Source of the DNA: JBIOJM01 sp044450785
GTDB taxonomy: Bacteria > Planctomycetota > Planctomycetia > Isosphaerales > Isosphaeraceae
Length of the DNA stretch: 28,248 bases
Assembly (NCBI GenBank): GCA_044450785.1
Contig: JBIOJM010000100.1
Coordinates: forward strand, 1-28,248
Direction: 5' to 3'
Under the pieces are notes generated by a model that was given only the letters and a program-made list of their open reading frames with translations, ran no database searches and was not told the DNA's origin. Numbering within the stretch: position 1 is the first letter of the stretch; each line of letters begins with the position of its first letter. Shown here one piece after another: positions 16,287-24,428 of this stretch. The translations under genes and the position numbers were made by a program.

Positions 16287-17834
16287 ATGCGCAAACTCAG
16301 GATACTCACACTCGGTGCCTCGATGGCCATGCTTGCCGGTCCATCCGACGTCTTCGCCGGCCGAGGCGGCGGCCGCGGTGGCGGCTACGGCGGCGGCGGT
16401 GGCCAAATGAATCGATCCTCCGCGGGCGGCTCTCCCTCGATGAGCCAGCCACGCTCTTCAACGAGCCAATATCACCCCCAGGGAAGCTCGGCGTCCGGGA
16501 CGGGCGCGCGGCCGCAGTCCGGCAACACGAATGCGGGTGCCGCGGCCGCGGGGGCTGGCTACGCCAATCGCAACCAAAGCCCGGCCCATTCGAATGCGGC
16601 AGCCGCTGGCGCGGGGGCTGGCTACGCCAATCGCAACCAGCAGGACCTGGCCCACCCGAATGCGGCAGCCGCTGGCGCGGGGGCCGGCTACGCCAATCGC
16701 AACCAAGGGTCGGCCTATCCCTACGCCGGAGCGGCCGCCGCGGGGGCCGGCTACGCCAATCGCAACCAGTACGATCAGTACCACCCCGGCATGGGGGCCG
16801 GTTACTGGAATGGAAACTACGGCAATGCCTGGGGCATGGGCACGGGTGGCTACGGCACGGGCGTCGGGGCCTGGGGCACGGGCTCACCGATGTACGGCTG
16901 GGGCTACTCGGGCTACAACAATCCGTACTCGTTTGGTGGCGCTGGTGGCGGGCAGCCCGCCGCTTTGACGCAGGCGAATGCCGCCCCGGCCTACGACTAC
17001 TCGCAGCCGATCAGCACGACCGCGGCACCGCCCGCGCAGGCCACCACCGATCAATCGACTTCGGTGTTCGACCAGGCGCGCGAGGCATTCAAGACCGGCG
17101 ACTACGCCACCGCGCTTCAGCTCGATCAGAAGGCGCTCGCGCAGATGCCGAACGACGCCACGTTGCACGAGTTCCTGGCGCTGGCGCTCTTTGCCCAGGG
17201 AAACTACGATGCGGCCGCGGCCCCGCTCTACTCAGTCCTTTCGGTCGGCCCGGGCTGGAACTGGACGACGCTGATCGGCAATTATGCCGATGCGAACACA
17301 TACACCGAGCAGCTTCGGGCCCTGGAAGCCTACTTGAAGGCAAACCCGAACTCGGCGCAGGCCCGGTTCGTGCTGGCGTACCACTACATCACGCAAGGCC
17401 ACGAGGATGCCGCCGTCACGCAGCTCAAGGACGTGGTCTCGCTTCAGCCGAACGACACGCTGTCGGCCCAGCTCATCGCCCATTTCAAACCGGCCGGAGC
17501 GGCGGCGCCGGCTCCCGCTGCCGCGGCACCGGCCGAACCGGCGTCCCCGGCCAAGCTGACCGGCACGTGGGAAGCCCAGGCACCGCAGAACGCCAAGATC
17601 ACGCTCACGATCAAGGATGGCGGGGGATTCACCTGGGACACAGCGCCGCCGGGCAAGCCGCCGATCTCGATCGCGGGAACGTCGACGCTCGCAGACGGCG
17701 TGCTGAGCCTCGCCTGCAAAGACACGCAGGCCGGCACACTGGCCGGCCAGGTCGTCTGGCAGGATGACACCCACTTCACCTTCCGAGCCGTCGGCGGCCC
17801 CGCGGATGACCCGGGTTTGAAGTTCGCCCGCTGA
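16287..17834 (+). CDS. secreted repeat protein with TPR domain
   Basis: The 515-residue protein has a signal peptide (MRKLRILTLGASMAMLAG, likely cut after VFA at 22-24), a Gly/Arg-rich start, and four copies of a 21-22-residue unit centred on GAGYANRNQ (about residues 81-167). A Gly/Tyr/Trp-rich segment follows (to about 225). Residues about 255-410 are TPR-like helices: VFDQAREAFKTGDYATALQLDQKALAQMP fits the TPR consensus in two pieces, followed by LFAQGNYDAAAAPLYSVL and AYHYITQGHEDAAVTQL. The last ~90 residues form a beta-rich domain starting LTGTWEAQ. It probably mediates protein contacts at the cell surface or in the periplasm. The Ala/Gly/Tyr repeats suggest a flexible spacer. Confidence 0.82.
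   Translation: MRKLRILTLGASMAMLAGPSDVFAGRGGGRGGGYGGGGGQMNRSSAGGSPSMSQPRSSTSQYHPQGSSASGTGARPQSGNTNAGAAAAGAGYANRNQSPAHSNAAAAGAGAGYANRNQQDLAHPNAAAAGAGAGYANRNQGSAYPYAGAAAAGAGYANRNQYDQYHPGMGAGYWNGNYGNAWGMGTGGYGTGVGAWGTGSPMYGWGYSGYNNPYSFGGAGGGQPAALTQANAAPAYDYSQPISTTAAPPAQATTDQSTSVFDQAREAFKTGDYATALQLDQKALAQMPNDATLHEFLALALFAQGNYDAAAAPLYSVLSVGPGWNWTTLIGNYADANTYTEQLRALEAYLKANPNSAQARFVLAYHYITQGHEDAAVTQLKDVVSLQPNDTLSAQLIAHFKPAGAAAPAPAAAAPAEPASPAKLTGTWEAQAPQNAKITLTIKDGGGFTWDTAPPGKPPISIAGTSTLADGVLSLACKDTQAGTLAGQVVWQDDTHFTFRAVGGPADDPGLKFAR
16529..16788. repeat. coding tandem repeat with GAGYANRNQ core
   Basis: Four in-frame units of about 63-66 bases share the core encoding GAGYANRNQ. The cores are nearly identical at the DNA level while the residues between them vary, which suggests recent duplication or gene conversion. 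Confidence 0.85.
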
Positions 17835-17873
17835 GCCGGGCGATCACGTCGATTGATAGCCGTGCGTGATTCT

Positions 17874-17936
17874 GGGAGGGCGAGGCTCCGTCCGAGCCGG
17901 TCGCCGATGCTAGCTCGGACGGAGCCCAGCCCTCCC
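17874..17936. repeat. hairpin repeat between convergent genes
   Basis: Arms 17874-17897 and 17913-17936 are complementary at 22 of 24 positions around a 15-base loop. The arm begins GGGAGGGCGAGGCTCCGTCC, a type of sequence I recall as widely dispersed in planctomycete genomes. It lies 40 bases after the TPR gene stop and could act as a terminator. Confidence 0.8.
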
Positions 17937-18001
17937 GGGCACGACTGCGCAATTCTCGAGACCTCTCGCTCATCACCACCCGGTCGAGGGGAAAGGCCTA
18001 C

Positions 18002-18082
18002 ACTAACCCGAAGCGTCAGCGAGGGATGCCGCAAGTCATTTGCGGCGCGACGCCAGCGCCCTCGCTCACGCTTCGGGTTGGT
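18002..18082. repeat. second hairpin repeat between convergent genes
   Basis: Arms 18002-18025 and 18059-18082 pair at 22 of 24 positions (ACTAACCCGAAGCGTCAGCG and its near complement). A perfect 7-bp inner stem is formed by 18028-18034 and 18040-18046. Sequences with CTAACCCGAAGCGT ends are a common planctomycete dispersed repeat in my memory. It lies 115 bases beyond the stop of the minus-strand gene. Confidence 0.8.
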
Positions 18083-18196
18083 ATGTGGGACGACTCTCGG
18101 AGCGGACTTGGACCGGCGAGCGCCGGGTTTGCTGGTGGTCTTCCGCGAGAAGTCTCCAATTCTCCGAATCACGCAACGTGATTCAGGCCGGCCCGA

Positions 18197-19378
18197 TCAG
18201 ACCATCAACTCGGCCAGCTTCGAGAAGATCTCCGTCAACGGGATCGCCGTGCCCACCAGGGGAATCATCGGGATCAAGGCGGCCACGACCAGCACGACCA
18301 AGGCCTTCTTGTCGAATGGAATCAATTGCATCCGGTCCACGTGCTCGAAGACCTGGGCGATCTCAGCGAGCGAGGCGACGTCGGGGCTGCCCAGGAGGTT
18401 CTCCTGCTTCGCCGTCTCGGACTTGACCCATTTCTCGTCGAACGCGCGATCGTGGCGGCTGATCAGCGTCCCAAATTCCAGCAGGGCCTGAAACCGGCAC
18501 CGCGCCAGCCGGCCGGTGAACGCGAGCAAGGGCGCGTGAAGAATGACAACGGCCAGGACCACGAAGACCATCACGTGGTACTTCAAGGTATTTAGCGACG
18601 CGCCACGGAAGAGGATCTCACCGGCGAAGCCGCCCGACAGGACCGCTGAGATCGCCATCAGGACGATCGCGAAGCTCGCCAGGCTCCAGCCGAGGAACCC
18701 CAGGCCGCCCGCGCGGTCCGGGTGCGTGGGCGTCAGCTCCAGATCGAGCCGCGACACGCGGGAGAGGAACCAGGCCCAGAGCACGAAGACCCAGGCCCAG
18801 CGAAGCACGAAGAAAAACAGGATCGGCAAACTCACGAGGGTGTTCCACCAGCCGGCGGGTGTGATCGTCGTCTCCAGTCGCTCCCAGCTCGAATCACTCG
18901 TCCCGAAGTTGACGACCACCCGCGAGAGGACGGACATTGTCAGAGCCAGGACCGCGATCAACACCTCCGCCACGACCGAACCGCGCAGGCTGATCGCCTC
19001 TGCCCGCGCGGACTCGAACCGCAGCCGATCCTGCGCCGGCACGAGGCCCGAATCGAGAAAATGCCGCGTCTGGACACCAAGGCTCTTCTCCACGAAGACC
19101 TGTGCAAGCTCCAGCAACGGTATCACAAACAGGTACCTGCTGTATGTCACCGGGTCGAGCAGCAAAGGGACCTCACGCAGCAGACCCCACGCGTGACCAT
19201 GCCATAACGAGATGAGCACCAGCGGTACCCAGGTCACGAGAATCAGCAGTACAACCTTCAGAAGCCGCCGGTGCGGCGTCGGGGGCTCGAAACCCAGACG
19301 TCGCGCCACGTGGGTCGAAAGGCCACCTCTTACGAGAGAGTGGTCGTCTGGATACGAATCTCGTGAATCAGTCGCCAT
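18197..19378 (-). CDS. polytopic membrane protein of unknown function
   Basis: The 393-residue protein has a soluble N-terminus of about 38 residues, then about seven hydrophobic segments (near 40-60, 80-97, 135-155, 180-205, 228-250, 270-290 and 355-378). A polar loop carries the motif LTPTHPDRAGGLGFLG at about 216-231, between helices. A His/Arg-rich cytoplasmic stretch (about 300-345) precedes the last helix pair. I have seen the PTHPDRAGGLGFL motif in uncharacterised bacterial membrane proteins but cannot name the family. It lies 55 bases after the LysM gene on the same strand, so it may be the last gene of the rsmH operon. Confidence 0.8.
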   Translation of the reverse strand: MATDSRDSYPDDHSLVRGGLSTHVARRLGFEPPTPHRRLLKVVLLILVTWVPLVLISLWHGHAWGLLREVPLLLDPVTYSRYLFVIPLLELAQVFVEKSLGVQTRHFLDSGLVPAQDRLRFESARAEAISLRGSVVAEVLIAVLALTMSVLSRVVVNFGTSDSSWERLETTITPAGWWNTLVSLPILFFFVLRWAWVFVLWAWFLSRVSRLDLELTPTHPDRAGGLGFLGWSLASFAIVLMAISAVLSGGFAGEILFRGASLNTLKYHVMVFVVLAVVILHAPLLAFTGRLARCRFQALLEFGTLISRHDRAFDEKWVKSETAKQENLLGSPDVASLAEIAQVFEHVDRMQLIPFDKKALVVLVVAALIPMIPLVGTAIPLTEIFSKLAELMV

Positions 19379-19433
19379 GATGCCGCGTGTGACCTCAGCT
19401 ACGGTGCCTCGAACGCTGCTGCGTCCTCATGTT

Positions 19434-21761
19434 TTATCTGCGGCTGGTGGATCTGTGAAGGGTGGTGCGTGCGTCCTCGGGCAGTTCGATGATCTGGCCG
19501 ACGATGAGGTGGGTCTCGTCGTCAATGATGCCGCGGTTGAGCTCGAGGATCTCGTTGGCCCGGCGGGAGTCGTCCAGCGTGTCGCGGGCGATGGACCGCA
19601 GGGTGTCATACGGCCTGACCTTGTAGACCGGCCGGCTGGGTGAGGCTGTGCCGGATCTTTGGGGGCGGTACGCCGTCCGCGTCTCGGGCTCGTCGTTGCT
19701 GCGTTCATGGCTCCGTTCGGCTGCCGCGAGGGCCGGCGCGGTGGGGGTGCGAGGAGGAAGGATGTAGGCCTGGTCGAGATCCTCGATCGGCGGGATCATG
19801 ATGGTGTCGCCGACGTGCAGGACGTTGATATCGGGATACCTGTCGGAGTTCGCCTTCCACAAAGCACGGTGATAACGGCCGGAGTTATAGTAGAGCCGGG
19901 AGATCGTCCAGAAGTTCTCCCCGTGTTCGACCAGGTGGGGCACGAGCTCGACCCGCGCGGAGTCAGACCCGGCCCGGGGTTCCTGCCGGGAGCCTGAACT
20001 CACGGCGGACCGCTCCCCGATTTGGGTTTGGTCGCGGGCCCCGCGTGGCCGGATTCGGGGCGGGGACGATTCCAGCTCGAAGCTCACGTTCTTCGCGGTA
20101 TGGGCGCGCAGGTCGCGCGTCGTTGTCGATTCGGAGAGGAGCCCGGTGCCGGCGTCGCCGGAACGGGATTCGACAGACGCTTCGCCGTCCACGGGCAGCT
20201 TTCCCGTGTTGGGGATCGATATCCAGCCAGCGCCGGCGCGGTCCGGGAGCGTGCTGGGTTCGACGTGCGGGCCAGAGCGGTCGGAGCTCCGTGTTCGCGG
20301 TTCGGGCTCCGCGATCCGGGTCGCGAGTTCCGTGGAGTCGAAGATCGGTGAGCCGGAATCGGGTCGGACCGTGGTCGACTGCGCCGGAATCTCGGACTTG
20401 GCGGCGACGTTCTCAGCACGCGGAGCGACTGCCTTTGTCGGAGGTGCTCCACGTTCGATGGGGAGCGCGGCCGGCCGGGCCGCATCAGGGTGAGCCTCGG
20501 ACGCTCCGTGCGATTGCAGCGGCGCCGCGGGCTTCGTTGCGGGCCCGTCAGCCTTGAGGGCTGCCTGGGGCTTTGGGGTGGAGGACACCAGGTTGGGCAC
20601 CTCGGTTTTGGACGTTTCGGGTCTTCCGTGGTCTTTTTCAGGTGATTTTGGTTTGGGTGTTGATGCATTGGGGTTGGGCGCTGGATCGGGTCTGGGACCG
20701 GACACGGGGATCTCGATCGGTTTGGTTTCGGTGGGGGCCCTGTCCCCGGGGAGTTGGTGAACGGCGGTATCCCCGTCGTGCCCTTGGGAATTGGCGACGG
20801 GATCAGGAGCCGGTTTCTGGGCTGGTTTGGGTCCGTCGTCGGTGAATTCCAAAGCGGCGGCGAGCTGCAACGGCTCACGGGCAGGTGCCGGCACGGGCGC
20901 CGGCTCGATCGGCAGGCTTGTCGACGCCACGGCCGGCATTGACGCTGGTGCCGGCGGATCGAGTATCTGGCCTGTTTGCGCGGGATGTGGGCCGCCCTTG
21001 TCGGCTTGCGCCACGGGCAAGGACGGGGCAGGGGCCTTCTCCGGAACCGGCGAGGCCAGCAAGGTTGCGATCTTCTGTTCGTGGGCAGGTGCCGGCGCCG
21101 GCTGTCGCTCAGCTTTGGGCCCGGACGCCAGTTCGAAAGCGGGCGCCGATTTTTCCGTGATGATCTCGTGTTTTTGTCCCGTTGTTGCCGCATCCGTGAG
21201 CGCGGGAATCGGGGGCGTATCGTCCACGCTCCTCGCTGGTGCGGGGAGATCCGGTCGCGATGTCGCATCCGCCGGGGCTGTCTCTTTATTGCCGGAACCC
21301 GCTGCTGCCGTGTTGCCTGGAGCAGCCGTTGCCGTGTTGCCGCGACCTGGGGCGGTGGCCTCCGTTTTGGTGCCGCCCGTATTCCTTTGGTCTTTCGCCG
21401 CTGGTCCCAACAGATTTCCGCCGATCCTGTTGGTTACGAGCGAGTGCTTGCCGTTTCCCGACTGCCACTGCGAGACCGAGATGGAACCCAGGATCAGGAC
21501 CGAGGCGCCCGCGGCCAGCGAGGTTCGAGGATTACGTCGGATTGCGCGCAGGGTCGCCGCTCCAGCGGCCAAAAGGCCGCGCGCCAAGAGTGCGGCGGAC
21601 CGGCGCAAGATCCGCCGTCCGATCGCACGCCCGGCCGGTCCAGCCGGCCCTCCAGAATCCTCCGGAGTGAGAGCGGCATTCTCGGCCGACACATCCGCCG
21701 GCCCTACGATTGACCCAGCCGGCCGTGCAGCCGGCCCGATGATCACGACAGGTTCGGGCAT
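19434..21761 (-). CDS. bitopic protein with two C-terminal LysM domains
   Basis: The start at 21761 overlaps rsmH by 19 bases. The 775-residue product has a basic N-terminal segment (about 45-80, with RR and RRNPRT), one transmembrane helix at about 81-98, then some 500 residues of Pro/Ala-rich low-complexity sequence. Two LysM-like domains end it: about 608-657 (VEHGENFWTISRLYYN to VGDTIMIPP) and about 711-761 (YKVRPYDTLRSIARDTL to VGQIIELP). The layout, an anchored N-terminus with distant LysM modules, fits a protein that spans the periplasm and binds cell-wall glycan. Its place after rsmH is that of ftsL in many bacteria. No direct FtsL similarity is visible. Confidence 0.85.
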   Translation of the reverse strand: MPEPVVIIGPAARPAGSIVGPADVSAENAALTPEDSGGPAGPAGRAIGRRILRRSAALLARGLLAAGAATLRAIRRNPRTSLAAGASVLILGSISVSQWQSGNGKHSLVTNRIGGNLLGPAAKDQRNTGGTKTEATAPGRGNTATAAPGNTAAAGSGNKETAPADATSRPDLPAPARSVDDTPPIPALTDAATTGQKHEIITEKSAPAFELASGPKAERQPAPAPAHEQKIATLLASPVPEKAPAPSLPVAQADKGGPHPAQTGQILDPPAPASMPAVASTSLPIEPAPVPAPAREPLQLAAALEFTDDGPKPAQKPAPDPVANSQGHDGDTAVHQLPGDRAPTETKPIEIPVSGPRPDPAPNPNASTPKPKSPEKDHGRPETSKTEVPNLVSSTPKPQAALKADGPATKPAAPLQSHGASEAHPDAARPAALPIERGAPPTKAVAPRAENVAAKSEIPAQSTTVRPDSGSPIFDSTELATRIAEPEPRTRSSDRSGPHVEPSTLPDRAGAGWISIPNTGKLPVDGEASVESRSGDAGTGLLSESTTTRDLRAHTAKNVSFELESSPPRIRPRGARDQTQIGERSAVSSGSRQEPRAGSDSARVELVPHLVEHGENFWTISRLYYNSGRYHRALWKANSDRYPDINVLHVGDTIMIPPIEDLDQAYILPPRTPTAPALAAAERSHERSNDEPETRTAYRPQRSGTASPSRPVYKVRPYDTLRSIARDTLDDSRRANEILELNRGIIDDETHLIVGQIIELPEDARTTLHRSTSRR

Positions 21762-22651
21762 CGCTCCACCACCCTCAGTTTGGCGCTACGCGCTCGCGGG
21801 TTGACGGCCACTTCGTGGGCCGTCGCGGTGACAGGTTTTTTGGTCAGGACGGTCAGATTCGGATTGGTCTTGAATGCCCACTTGACGCGGCGGTCTTCCA
21901 GCGAATGGAAGCTGATGACCGCGGCGCGTCCGCCCGGCACCAGCATCTCGGGGATTGCTTGAAGCACGGCGTCGAGCTGACCGAGCTCATCGTTGACCGC
22001 GATGCGCAGCGCCTGGAACACGCGGGTGGCCGGGTCGATCGACCCGTGTCGCGCCCGGCCGGGTATGCTCCGGCGCACCAAGCCGGCCAGTTGGGCGGTG
22101 GTGCGGATTGACTCGCTCCGCCGTTCTTCCACGATCCGGCGGGCAATCCGCCGGCTGAACCGCTCCTCCCCGAAGTCAAAGAACAACTGGGCCAGCTCTT
22201 CCTCGCGTAACTGGTTGACCAGCTCGGCCGCCGTCGGACCGGACTCGTCCGCGTCAAATCGCATGTCAAGCGGTCCGTCGGTCGCGAAGCTAAAACCTCG
22301 GTCCTCCCAGGCAAGCTGGTCGGACGAGAGTCCCAGGTCCAGCAGGACCCCATGGACGCGGTCGATTCTCAGTTCATCGAGCACCCGGCGCATGTCCCGA
22401 TACGCCGCATGCAGCAGGGTTACCTGCGCCGGCGGGCCCGAAGCCTGAATCGCTGATTCGGCCAGGGCCAACATCGCCGGGTCACGATCCAGCCCGATCA
22501 ACCGCCCGCTTGCTCCGACCCGATGCGCCAGCGCCAGGGTGTGACCGCCGCCACCGATCGTCCCGTCGACGATGATCAACCCGGCACCCTCTCGAGGCGC
22601 CAACTGGGCCACAACCTCGTCGACCAGAACAGGTTGATGAAGCGGTCCCAT
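21743..22651 (-). CDS. rsmH: 16S rRNA (cytosine(1402)-N(4))-methyltransferase RsmH
   Basis: RsmH (MraW) methylates N4 of C1402 in 16S rRNA using SAM. The ATG at 22651 gives MGPLHQPVLVDEVV, matching the usual family start (HxPVLLxEV); a TTG at 22669 would add six residues. The 302-residue length is typical. Motifs include DGTIGGGGHT (SAM-binding loop), GLDRDPAML, GVLLDLGLSSDQL, RGFSFATDGPLDMR, FGEERFSRRIA, ATRVFQALRIAVNDEL and ISFHSLEDRRVK, all strong family signatures. A candidate promoter with a consensus -35 is 73 bases upstream, so it may head an operon with the LysM gene and the membrane protein. Confidence 0.97.
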   Translation of the reverse strand: MGPLHQPVLVDEVVAQLAPREGAGLIIVDGTIGGGGHTLALAHRVGASGRLIGLDRDPAMLALAESAIQASGPPAQVTLLHAAYRDMRRVLDELRIDRVHGVLLDLGLSSDQLAWEDRGFSFATDGPLDMRFDADESGPTAAELVNQLREEELAQLFFDFGEERFSRRIARRIVEERRSESIRTTAQLAGLVRRSIPGRARHGSIDPATRVFQALRIAVNDELGQLDAVLQAIPEMLVPGGRAAVISFHSLEDRRVKWAFKTNPNLTVLTKKPVTATAHEVAVNPRARSAKLRVVERCPNLS

Positions 22652-22723
22652 GGCGGCTTTCGCGTTCAATGGCGCATTCGGAGCGGAACCGGCCGCGATC
22701 GGGAACAGACATGTGCTGTGGTG

Positions 22724-22751
22724 ACTCTAACCGAACCTCCAGGGTTGTCAA
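22724..22751 (-). promoter_or_regulatory. candidate promoter of rsmH
   Basis: On the minus strand a consensus TTGACA (22746-22751) and TAGAGT (22724-22729) are 16 bases apart, about 73 bases before the rsmH ATG. The heptamer array begins 39 bases further upstream. Confidence 0.45.
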
Positions 22752-22789
22752 GTCCTGAACCGCGATCCGGAGGCGGTCAGGCGGTCTAT

Positions 22790-22929
22790 GCAGTAAACAG
22801 TAGGCAGTAAGCAGTAGGCAGTAAGCAGTAGGCAGTAAGCAGTAGGGAGCAGGCGGTAGGCGGTAGGCGGTGGACAGTAGGCGGCAGGAAATAGGCAGTT
22901 CGCGGTGGGCAGTAGGCCGTCGGCAGTAG
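22790..22929. repeat. heptanucleotide tandem array, 20 units
   Basis: Twenty consecutive seven-base units with consensus GCAGTAG run from 22790 to 22929 without any change of register. The left eight alternate mostly GCAGTAA and GCAGTAG; the right half is more diverged (GCGGTAG, GCGGTGG and others). There is no coding sense in it. It is similar in kind to the short tandemly repeated heptamers described in cyanobacteria. Confidence 0.9.
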
Positions 22930-23015
22930 ACACAGACCGAATCGGATGCAGAGGGGGTGAACGGTCATGGCATGAACGCCGGGGACGAAGATCCCCCACC
23001 GGCGCACTTTGGGGC

Positions 23016-23145
23016 AAAAGTTACTGTCACCACTGTCATACCGTCACAGAAATTGGAGGCTTGTATGACGATATCTCTTCACAGGAAACCACTTGCGCGA
23101 GGCCGCTCTCCATTTCACCTTCACTCGCCGGTGACAGTAACTTTT
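23016..23145. mobile_element. MITE-like element with 16-bp terminal inverted repeats
   Basis: AAAAGTTACTGTCACC at 23016-23031 is the exact reverse complement of 23130-23145. The 98 bases between contain no supported gene. The size and perfect ends fit a non-autonomous mobile element or another dispersed palindrome. A clear target-site duplication is not visible. Confidence 0.5.
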
Positions 23146-23494
23146 TGGGACGATTGGTCTTCGAAAGGGTGACCAGACGCATTCGGGTGTTTCTTTGGAA
23201 AACAATGGATATGTCAGGGATGCGGAGTTGGGGGGCAATACTGTGCAAGGCTGAAGGCCGAAGGAAGACGGGCCTGTTGTCAGGGCCTTTCAGACCATTG
23301 ACTCGCGGTCGCGCACCTCGAGCGAGTTTCTTTATCTACGCGCAAGTGATCGCACGCGACGTCCTCATCGCACCTCCAAGGCCAGGATGCAGCCCAGATA
23401 CGTGGCCATCCCGCCCGTCCCGAAGCCAATGCCCCAGACCAGCTCCAAATTCGAGCCAGGTTTGCCAAGACCCGGCGACCCCTTCCGTTGCGAT
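23146..23494. other. gene-free region downstream of the radical SAM cluster
   Basis: About 350 bases with no supported gene. A minus-strand frame ending at 23365 encodes a short hydrophobic stretch (near WGIGFGTGGMATYLGCILAL) without a convincing start; it might be a remnant. No terminator stands out. Confidence 0.4.
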
Positions 23495-24427
23495 TCACTG
23501 AAGGATTTTGAGTTCGCGCTGCGAAGACTTTGAATAGGGGAAAGACAGACCCGTGACTCCTTCGGACGGGAGTCGACCGCCATGCACCCGGATGGTGTAC
23601 TTCGTCGGGGTCGCGTCAGTTGCGGCGATGATCTTGCATACGGGAGTGCGAATCTCCGCGATCCCGTGCAGGGCACTCCATTCGACCGGCCAAGTGAGGA
23701 TTTCACGGGCCCATTCGATTTCTTGGCCATGGCCAAGCTCGTTCCCCAGACGCGCGATCTCGTCGGCTGACTGGATCGCGGTGGGGCAATTGAAGCGGCA
23801 TGGGGTGGTGAAGAGCATCCGGATTCCGACCCATTTCCAGAGAGAGCTGGCGAGCGAAGGATGCTCGATTTCAATCGTCCGCGTGGGGGTGGGCATCCCG
23901 ACGGTCCTCGCGGCGATGGGCCATGTGAAATCGATGAATCGCGCGTCTCGCCACATCGTCACGAAAGCAGAGCGACAGCACTCGTGCGCTCCGAGCAGCG
24001 ACAGCTCCGTATCGATATCGGCCGTTCGCAAAGCGTCTCTCAGAAGCTGAGCATCTCGCCGGTGGCCGATCGCGACGAGTACGTGGTGTCGTTCCCCCGG
24101 CCCGGCCGGCGTCGCACCGACGTGGTAGGAAGCCTCTGGGAGCTGCTGCACCGGCTCGCAGGAGATCCCTTCGGACGACAGCTCGGCAGTGAAACGTTCG
24201 TAGAATTCGCCTGAGGGGACCACGAGTTTACAACACTTGCGATGCCCGGATCGAACCGAGGCCCACTGGAGTGTGAACAGGACGTCGGAAACACTTCGGA
24301 AGCGAGGCTCCCAGATCTTGCGGGCGGTCGCGCTGACCCACGCCACGCGAACGAAGTCGGGCAGACGGAATGGGAGGCGTTCCATTCCGAAAGACGGTGC
24401 GACGTCGTCTCTTGCCGGTTGCGGCAT
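23495..24427 (-). CDS. unrecognised cysteine-motif protein, third gene of radical SAM cluster
   Basis: The ATG at 24427 comes one base after the radical SAM stop, so the two genes are likely translationally coupled; a later ATG at 24385 is an alternative. The 310-residue protein has no signal peptide or membrane segment. Cysteines occur in pairs or motifs: C65-C66, HECC at 148-151 (C150, C151), PCRFNC (C210 x3 C214), and C264. The second half has an orderly look: TWPVEWSALHGIAEIRTPVCKI, then YTIRVHGG and GLSFPY near the end. The Cys pattern suggests metal or Fe-S binding, but no family is recognised. By position it is a candidate partner or second maturation factor for the radical SAM enzyme. 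Confidence 0.8.
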   Translation of the reverse strand: MPQPARDDVAPSFGMERLPFRLPDFVRVAWVSATARKIWEPRFRSVSDVLFTLQWASVRSGHRKCCKLVVPSGEFYERFTAELSSEGISCEPVQQLPEASYHVGATPAGPGERHHVLVAIGHRRDAQLLRDALRTADIDTELSLLGAHECCRSAFVTMWRDARFIDFTWPIAARTVGMPTPTRTIEIEHPSLASSLWKWVGIRMLFTTPCRFNCPTAIQSADEIARLGNELGHGQEIEWAREILTWPVEWSALHGIAEIRTPVCKIIAATDATPTKYTIRVHGGRLPSEGVTGLSFPYSKSSQRELKILQ

Positions 24428-24428
24428 T

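Noticed and set aside
16265..17767. A 500-codon open frame on the plus strand overlapping the TPR gene in another frame
   Set aside because: Its product is Arg/Gly/Gln-rich without any domain, and it is explained by high GC and the repeat; the TPR frame has the signal peptide and recognisable domains.
20791..21804. A 337-codon plus-strand frame opposite the LysM gene
   Set aside because: It is Ala/Gly/Ser-rich low complexity produced by the Pro/Ala-rich linker on the other strand.
22790..22929. Heptamer array considered as a CRISPR array
   Set aside because: The units are seven bases with no spacers and no cas genes are present.
22905..23501. A 198-codon plus-strand frame across the repeat region
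   Set aside because: It runs through the heptamer array and the inverted-repeat element, has no Shine-Dalgarno and no domain.
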